From Deltaproteobacteria bacterium (GTDB taxonomy: Bacteria; Desulfobacterota; Desulfobacteria; Desulfobacterales; SG8-13): DNA of 18,900 bases. This document shows positions 14,387 through 18,900 of this stretch, one piece after another. A model generated the notes under the pieces. It was not told where the DNA came from and ran no database searches. It saw nothing but the letters and a program-made list of their open reading frames with translations. The stretch lies in assembly GCA_030670715.1 (NCBI GenBank), contig DAOVBC010000006.1, forward strand, positions 1-18,900. The letters are read 5' to 3'. The first letter of the stretch is position 1, and every line of letters starts with the position of its first letter. The translations under genes and the position numbers were made by a program.

Positions 14387-14929
14387 TTATTCCGCCCGAT
14401 TTCTTTTTAACTGTTCTTCCAGTACCGAAACCCGTTCTGTAGTTTCTCGCAAACGCCGCCCCAGCACTTCGCCCAGGCGCAACGTAATTTTGACCCCTGC
14501 AAGGGGATTTCGCTCCAGTATTTCGAGTAAATCCGGTTTAAAAAAGCCGATCAACTCCGTGGTTTCTGCCGCCTCAGCAGTTGCGCTCCGCCGTCCGTTT
14601 TCCTCAACCAGGGCCAGTTCGCCAAAAAAATCTCCCGAACCGAGCCGGGTGATAATGGTTTTTCCCGCTTCTTTATCCGCACCTCTATTGGCCTGCTGTG
14701 CGGAAATCGTGACCGATCCGCTTACAATAATATACATCCCGACACCGATTTCTCCCTGACGGAAGATGGTTTCATTACTGCTGTACTTACGCAGATGGAC
14801 AATATTGCTGACGAATCTCAGTTGTTTGGATGTTAGGTCCTCAAACAAAATGTTTTCGCGTAAAATCGCATGAAGCGCTTTTTCCGGCGGTGTACGTTTG
14901 AACAGGTTTTTCCAGAGATAATCCGTCAT
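14387..14929 (-). CDS. Cyclic-nucleotide-binding domain protein
   Basis: A 180-residue soluble protein made of a single cNMP-binding beta-roll (about 23-150) and a C-terminal helix. Seen: FRQGEIGVGMYIIVSGSVTI for the first beta strands, and a phosphate-binding cassette FGELALVEENGRRSATAEA containing the conserved Gly-Glu and Arg; the residue after the Arg is Ser rather than Ala. There is no DNA-binding HTH, so it is not a CRP/FNR regulator. The last residues (LRETTERVSVLEEQLKRN) look like a short coiled coil. The stop codon is six bases before the AI-2E-family start, so it may regulate that transporter. A good promoter lies upstream at 14996-15024. Confidence 0.85.
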   Translation of the reverse strand: MTDYLWKNLFKRTPPEKALHAILRENILFEDLTSKQLRFVSNIVHLRKYSSNETIFRQGEIGVGMYIIVSGSVTISAQQANRGADKEAGKTIITRLGSGDFFGELALVEENGRRSATAEAAETTELIGFFKPDLLEILERNPLAGVKITLRLGEVLGRRLRETTERVSVLEEQLKRNRAE

Positions 14930-14995
14930 GTTGTCCGCTTTTTAAGGTAACCGGTCGGATGTTTCCAGATCTTAAAAAACTCGTATAACCAATTA

Positions 14996-15024
14996 ATTAT
15001 AGTATATTTCTCTATTAAAATCAA
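14996..15024 (-). promoter_or_regulatory. Sigma70-type promoter of the minus-strand block
   Basis: On the minus strand, TTGATT (15024-15019) and a perfect TATAAT (15001-14996) are separated by 17 bases. The predicted start near 14989 lies about 60 bases before the ATG of the cyclic-nucleotide-binding gene. Confidence 0.5.
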
Positions 15025-15097
15025 AACTTAAAGGACATTTTAGTTCCGTCATTGCACCCCAGCGCTACCGGGAACGTTTACAAAAGGATTTTAATCA

Positions 15098-15186
15098 CCA
15101 CAAAGATCACTAATATCACAAAGGGGGCTGAGAATACCGCTTGAACGTAATTGCCAATATTTTTGTGCCCTTTGTGCCTTTGTGGT
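15098..15186. repeat. MITE-like element with inverted CACAAAG ends
   Basis: ACCACAAAG (15098-15106) and CTTTGTGGT (15178-15186) are perfect inverted ends. Inside them CACAAAGGG (15117-15125) and CCCTTTGTG (15168-15176) form a second inverted pair. The element has no coding capacity. The same motif class occurs at 13223-13252 and, more loosely, at 9278-9331. Confidence 0.55.
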
Positions 15187-15586
15187 TATACCAGAAGCAG
15201 GATACAGGATGATTTGCAGAAGGGTTACGAAGAAGGAAAAAATAAGAAGATACGCCCGGATTTTGAAAAATGAAGGACCCCAAAATATAGAGGCCCCATG
15301 GGATTGAAAAAGTGCGTTATACCAGACCAACAACGTGCTTTTTTTATTTTTTGATTTTACTACGATAGCTGACTGTCACACCCAGTATTAATGGTTTTTT
15401 AAGTCTATTTCGGACCCCCAAAACGTTCTGTTTCCCGATTGACATATCCAGAGCATACATGTAACTTTGCCATATTCCATATAATGGCACAACTTTGATT
15501 TCGCTTAGAAATCTTCAATTTTCAGAGAGGTAAAAGCAATTAATATCGTTTTAAAAGACGACATGTGGACCGATTGATTAAAAGCT

Positions 15587-16546
15587 ATGCTGAGAAGAGT
15601 TACTAAAAAAAGAATAACGAATGACTATCTATTGAAGTGTGTTATTGGATTAATTCTCGTTCTATTGATTGTCTTAGCTGGCTGCTCCACATTGGGCCCG
15701 TGGAAAAGGCCAGAGAGAGAGGCCGCCTTCTCTTTTATTGTTGTTTCGGACATACGCCAATTTACGGGGCCACAATATAAATCTTCGCAATACTTTCCGG
15801 GCGCCTGCGAATCAATTCGAAAAACAGGTAAGGGATCATTCATGGTGAGCCCTGGAGATATTGATCCCCCACAGCATGTCTTTGAAACAGTTCGAGAAGT
15901 TCTGGGAGAGGAATATCCTTGGTATCCTGTTGTTGGGAATCATGAAGCTGAAACACCAGAAGACATGGCATGGTTGAGGGAGTGGGGGAGAAACGAGATT
16001 TCCAATCTTGTCCGTAGAGGACCTGAAAACGGTGAAGAAACAACGTACTCGTTTGATTACGGGGCCGTCCACTTGGTGGTCATCAATCAGTATTATGATG
16101 GCAAGTCAGATATAGGGGCCGATGGAGATATCTGTGAGGCTCTCTATAGCTGGTTAGAGAACGACTTGACAGCAAACTCCAAACCGTTCGTTTTTGTGTT
16201 TGGTCATGAACCGATAGTATCAATCCCTGATTTTGATAATGGGCGGCATCGACATAAAGGAGATAATCTGGATGCTCATCCGGAAAACAATCATCGCTTC
16301 CAGAAGCTCCTTCGTAAGCACAAAGCTACAGCATATATCTGTGGTCACACCCACAATTTTTCTTTTGCAAAAATCAATGATATATGGCAACTCGATGCAG
16401 GACATGGTCGTGGAATCGGTGACAAAGGCGCACGAAGTACTTTTCTCAGAATATCCGTTGGCAATAATACATGTTGGGCCGAAGTATATCGTAATAGTGG
16501 GAATGGTGGACCGTATTCTTTGACACATACAATTGTGTTGGATTAA
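15587..16546 (+). CDS. Lipoprotein metallophosphoesterase (calcineurin-like)
   Basis: A 319-residue protein with an N-terminal basic stretch, a hydrophobic helix and the lipobox LAGC (Cys33), so it is probably an envelope lipoprotein. The rest is a calcineurin-like phosphoesterase domain: VVSDIR (Asp55), PGDID (Asp91), VGNHE (Asn118, His119), FGHEP (His207) and CGHTHNF (His254, His256). These supply most of the two-metal site. The first motif is D-I-R where D-x-H is usual, so one metal ligand is replaced by Arg57. Substrate unknown; phosphomonoesters or diesters in the periplasm are likely. No good ribosome site precedes the ATG, but no other Met occurs before residue 86. Its codon use and AT content differ from the plus-strand stator cluster. 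Confidence 0.82.
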   Translation: MLRRVTKKRITNDYLLKCVIGLILVLLIVLAGCSTLGPWKRPEREAAFSFIVVSDIRQFTGPQYKSSQYFPGACESIRKTGKGSFMVSPGDIDPPQHVFETVREVLGEEYPWYPVVGNHEAETPEDMAWLREWGRNEISNLVRRGPENGEETTYSFDYGAVHLVVINQYYDGKSDIGADGDICEALYSWLENDLTANSKPFVFVFGHEPIVSIPDFDNGRHRHKGDNLDAHPENNHRFQKLLRKHKATAYICGHTHNFSFAKINDIWQLDAGHGRGIGDKGARSTFLRISVGNNTCWAEVYRNSGNGGPYSLTHTIVLD

Positions 16547-16555
16547 ACCTTATAA

Positions 16556-16592
16556 CAGAGGCTACACAGCGGTGTAGATTACGTTGCCTCTG
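16556..16592 (+). other. Composite stem-loop after the phosphoesterase gene
   Basis: CAGAGGC (16556-16562) pairs with GCCTCTG (16586-16592), and inside it CTACAC and GTGTAG (16562-16567, 16572-16577) form a second stem with a four-base AGCG loop. A nine-base strand, ATTACGTTG, is left on one side. No T-run follows, so an intrinsic terminator is not supported; a factor-dependent end or a stabilising 3' structure is possible. Confidence 0.4.
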
Positions 16593-16736
16593 CATCCCAC
16601 CGATAAACATCAATTCAAGATTCCGTCTTAAAACTTCAATACAGACCATCCTAATGATAGTTGCAATTTCGATTTGAAGAAATCATCAATCCAAGACCTG
16701 TGGTTACTGCTACCTGAATTTAAGGAACCGATAATT

Positions 16737-17468
16737 ATGACATCAAAAGCTTCACTAACTACTGAAGTCATCTCGCAAGCTGAATCGTATGATGGAATCC
16801 GAGCCGGAATTGTCCGTTTAAAAGACGTTTTGAAAGGCCCTTCATATCAAGCTACTCCAGAAGGTCCGAGAAGCACAATCCAGTTGGACGCTGTTCCGAT
16901 TGATAATTGGCCGGCGGAGACCCAAACAGTGTTGATATTGGGTTTGAATCATTTAGAAAAAAACCCTCGTTTAGACTATTGGGAACGAGGCGATACTTTG
17001 GGCAATAGGCGTCTTAGGGAAATATCAGAGTTGCTGAGACAGTGGCTCCGAGAAAAATACGATTTAGCCGCTCAACCTCTACCATATCATGTGGAAAAGG
17101 GTGGACTATTTCTGAAAGACGCTGCTGTTTTATCTGGAATTGGTATCATAGGTCGAAATAATCTGTTATTACATCCGGAGTGGGGACCAAGAATCAGGCT
17201 TCGTTCTATTCTGCTGGAGGGAGATTTCCAAACGACAGAAGCACTCGAAGGATTTACTCCATGTGAAACCTGTAAGGTGTTTTGCCAAAAAGCCTGTCCA
17301 ATGAAAGCTTTTTCTCAAGGAAAATATAGTAGGTCAATCTGCGTTAAGCAGATAAATGCTGACGTGGAAAATAAAGTTCCCGATGGCGAAATCGGAGAAA
17401 ATGGGAAACGCAATTTGGTGATTAAATATTGCCGTGCTTGTGAATTGTCTTGTCCGGTAGGAGCTTAA
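16737..17468 (+). CDS. Short QueG-like double [4Fe-4S] oxidoreductase
   Basis: A 243-residue cytoplasmic protein related to epoxyqueuosine reductase QueG. Seen: KDAAVLSGIGIIGRNNLLLH, matching the QueG cofactor-domain segment near residue 130, then HPEWGPRIRLRSILLEGD. The iron-sulfur ligands follow as C176xxC179xxxC183xxxC187P, Cys202, and C232xxC235xxxC239P. The protein stops four residues after the last cysteine, so it lacks the C-terminal extension and HEAT-type repeats of classic QueG (about 350-380 residues). It belongs to the shorter QueG-like group, whose function is not established. The ATG at 16737 is preferred because AAGGA (16722-16726) precedes it by ten bases; the frame also extends to a TTG at 16674. 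It may or may not act in tRNA queuosine synthesis; no other queuosine gene is nearby. Confidence 0.72.
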   Translation: MTSKASLTTEVISQAESYDGIRAGIVRLKDVLKGPSYQATPEGPRSTIQLDAVPIDNWPAETQTVLILGLNHLEKNPRLDYWERGDTLGNRRLREISELLRQWLREKYDLAAQPLPYHVEKGGLFLKDAAVLSGIGIIGRNNLLLHPEWGPRIRLRSILLEGDFQTTEALEGFTPCETCKVFCQKACPMKAFSQGKYSRSICVKQINADVENKVPDGEIGENGKRNLVIKYCRACELSCPVGA

Positions 17469-17555
17469 AAGTTTTAGCTTAATCCGCTATTACCAGTATG
17501 AATTGTCTGAAATCCTGTGATACTCGAAACGTATCTTCAAAAAATTTCTTAAAAA

Positions 17556-17766
17556 GGCGACCGGGCATACTGGCAAGTAACCCCTCGTTTTGAATATCAC
17601 GATTTATAAGGGGTACTCTCATAATCTGTCGAATAATCTCTATATGTATGCCGGCCCAAGATTTATGTTTACTGATGAGGAATCCAGCGATATATCTAGC
17701 AGTGGAAGCCGCTATGAAAGAGACCGCAGCGGCAGATACATTATGCTGACACTCGGATTCAAATAA
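17556..17766 (+). pseudogene. Frameshifted 3' end of an outer-membrane beta-barrel gene
   Basis: Bases 17556-17606 encode GDRAYWQVTPRFEYHDL and then hit TAA. Shifting frame at about 17604, the sequence continues as YKGYSHNLSNNLYMYAGPRF and so on to SGRYIMLTLGFK and a TAA at 17764-17766. The alternating hydrophobic/polar pattern and the aromatic-rich ending are typical of the last strands of an outer-membrane barrel. Upstream of 17553 the frame is closed by another stop (17550-17552). This is therefore a remnant with at least one frameshift and no start. I cannot name the parent family. It lies between the QueG-like gene and pldA and may mark a deletion or insertion junction. Confidence 0.42.
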
Positions 17767-18096
17767 CTGGACAATCGGTGTGCAGATCGGTATAACATTT
17801 TAAGTTATTCAGCACCTGCAGGCAGAGTTTAAAGCAGTGGTGTAAGAACGCTCGCCACATCCTCCTTTTCTCTATTCAAAGGGATTATATGAAGAAAACC
17901 CTGAAAGCTTTTGACAGGATGGCAAGAAACCACAGGTATTGAAATCCAACAGATTTTTAGCTGATCCATTGCATATCTACAATTTGAAAAAAGTTGTAAT
18001 ATTGGGGGGGTAGATTTTTTATGCTTCCCCGGTGATACATTATATAATTAATATTATTCTATTATTATGATATAATTACAAAGGATCGAAGATAAA
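17767..18096. other. AT-rich spacer upstream of pldA
   Basis: No gene is visible. The last 100 bases are extremely AT-rich, with TATAAT-like hexamers at 18043-18048 and 18071-18076. The first is suitably placed for a -10 of pldA but has only a weak -35 (TTATGC at 18019-18024). A GGGGGGG run at 18004-18010 precedes the AT-rich tract. Confidence 0.4.
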
Positions 18097-18900
18097 ATGA
18101 GGATTAAAGATGTCCTCTTGGGAACTACCGTTCTTGCTCTCGTGCTTTCCGTTCCCGCAGGCGGTGCCGCAGAGGCGGATCCGTCCTTCAGGATGAACGA
18201 GTGTGCAAAGATCGCCGACGAAGCAGAGCGGCTCAAGTGCTTCGATGAATTTTCAGGCCGCGGCTCGACGGAGAGCCTTCAGGTTCCGGAGGAGGACACC
18301 GAGGAACCGGCAGAAAAAGTAGCGCCCTCTTACCTGTCTCGGCTCTGGGAGCTGGACAAGGAATCACGGCGCAGGAAATTCCCCGTCACGCCTTACAGGT
18401 CTAATTACATCCTGCCCGTTACTTACAACAGCACGCCGAACGAAGGGCCCATCCAGGAAGCCGATCCAGACAAGGAAGTGCAAAATTACGAGGTCAAGTT
18501 CCAGATCAGTTTCAAGATCAAACTCTGGCAGGACGTTTTGGGCAAAAACATGGACCTCTGGGTCGGGTACACTCAGCTTTCTTTCTGGCAGTTGTACAAT
18601 ACCGAGGACTCTTCACCGTTCCGGGAAACCAATTATGAGCCTGAACTTCTGCTCAACTTCCGTACGGATTACCATCTCCTGGGCCTCAGGGGCCGCTACG
18701 TCAATATAGGTTTCAATCACCAGTCCAACGGCCGTGCCGAACCGCTATCCAGGAGCTGGAACCGCCTAGTGGCGAACTTCGGCTTCGAGAGGGACAACTT
18801 TATTTTCATCCTCAATACCTGGTACCGCATCCCCGAGGAGGAAGAGGACGACGACAATCCTAATATCGAGGATTATCTGGGTTACGGGCAGGTCAACTTC
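18097..18900 (+). CDS. pldA: Outer membrane phospholipase A (OMPLA), 3' end beyond window
   Basis: The first 268 codons of a phospholipase A1/A2 of the outer membrane; the frame is open to the window edge. A signal peptide (hydrophobic core about 7-20, cleavage near GGAAEA, residues 22-27) is followed by an acidic linker and then the barrel: TPYRSNYILPVTYNS near residue 107 and KFQISFKIKLW near 148. The catalytic segment is NIGFNHQSNGRAEPLSRSWNR near residue 204, with the His, Ser (H-x-S-N-G) and downstream Asn of the OMPLA triad. The enzyme is a calcium-dependent dimer in the outer membrane and clears phospholipids from the outer leaflet. N-terminal MNECAKIADEAERLKCFDEF resembles a Cys-x14-Cys motif often found before such barrels. 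AAGGA (18081-18085) lies eleven bases before the ATG. G+C is visibly higher than in the neighbours, perhaps reflecting transfer. Confidence 0.88.
   Translation, partial: MRIKDVLLGTTVLALVLSVPAGGAAEADPSFRMNECAKIADEAERLKCFDEFSGRGSTESLQVPEEDTEEPAEKVAPSYLSRLWELDKESRRRKFPVTPYRSNYILPVTYNSTPNEGPIQEADPDKEVQNYEVKFQISFKIKLWQDVLGKNMDLWVGYTQLSFWQLYNTEDSSPFRETNYEPELLLNFRTDYHLLGLRGRYVNIGFNHQSNGRAEPLSRSWNRLVANFGFERDNFIFILNTWYRIPEEEEDDDNPNIEDYLGYGQVNF

Larger units (their letters stand above)
14930..15586. other. Divergent spacer between the minus block and the phosphoesterase
   Basis: 657 bases, AT-rich, without a convincing gene. The left part holds the minus-strand promoter (14996-15024). The middle holds the inverted CACAAAG element (15098-15186). 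The right part should contain the plus-strand promoter of the phosphoesterase; a TATAAT near 15480-15485 is a candidate -10, but no matching -35 is present at the right distance. Confidence 0.55.

Noticed and set aside
15091..15333. 80-codon minus-strand frame with a hydrophobic stretch
   Set aside because: Its C-terminal third is the inverted CACAAAG repeat, it has no ribosome site and it resembles no family, so it is treated as chance.
15300..15352. Hairpin with a T-run (AAAAAGTGCGTT ... AACGTGCTTTTTTT)
   Set aside because: The arms pair with two central mismatches, and the position does not follow a gene.
15440..15485. TTGACA with TATAAT as the phosphoesterase promoter
   Set aside because: The hexamers are more than 30 bases apart, twice the workable distance.
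16556..16592. Integron attC site
   Set aside because: The required core sites are not recognisable, there is no integrase, and the flanking genes do not form a cassette array.

Overview
The window looks like a chromosomal piece of a diderm sulfate-reducer-type bacterium, most likely Desulfobacterota. This is inferred from three things: an outer-membrane phospholipase and OmpA/MotB-type genes (two membranes); a Hanks-type kinase next to a degenerate GGDEF protein and an iron-sulfur cysteine desulfidase; and intergenic spacers littered with short degenerate repeats (ATTCCATCATTCC-type, CACAAAGGCACAAAG-type, and CCCCCTTTnnnAAAGGGGG-type). I did not identify the species. No rRNA, tRNA, CRISPR array, transposase or intact insertion sequence is visible.

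Layout. Bases 1-706 are mostly non-coding, with repeats and a possible broken minus-strand reading frame. 707-2095 (+) is a DHA2-type MFS exporter. A 377-base spacer then carries a good sigma70 promoter flanked by two TTCCTAGG boxes and followed by a perfect 10-bp inverted repeat. It leads into a four-gene plus-strand cluster (2473-7470): a MotB/OmpA-like stator protein with a very long 35-residue-repeat coiled coil, a three-helix MotA/TolQ/ZorA-like channel subunit, an unrecognised four-helix membrane protein, and an exported eight-repeat MORN protein. 7717-7849 is a MITE-like inverted pair, followed by the stand-alone cysteine desulfidase gene (7950-9269, +).

The minus-strand block 14929-9390 holds regulatory and membrane genes. 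In transcription order these are a cyclic-nucleotide-binding protein and an AI-2E-family membrane protein (6 bases apart), a small exported protein with an internal duplication, a Ser/Thr protein kinase, and a long protein ending in a degenerate GGDEF domain. The right end (+) has a lipoprotein metallophosphoesterase, a short QueG-like double [4Fe-4S] protein, the frameshifted 3' end of an outer-membrane beta-barrel gene, and the first 268 codons of pldA (outer membrane phospholipase A), cut by the window edge.

The most interesting element is 2473-7470. The two subunits have the hallmarks of an ion-driven stator pair: an Asp at the start of the single helix of the B subunit, and a GGIFGTFLGISKGL-type second helix in the A subunit. 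The known Zorya defence motor puts its long tail on the A subunit (ZorA). Here the A subunit has no tail and the B subunit carries a predicted coiled coil of about 600 residues between membrane and cell wall. With a secreted MORN protein and a four-helix partner, this could be an undescribed envelope motor or tether. The functional reading is inference; the architecture is read directly from the sequence.
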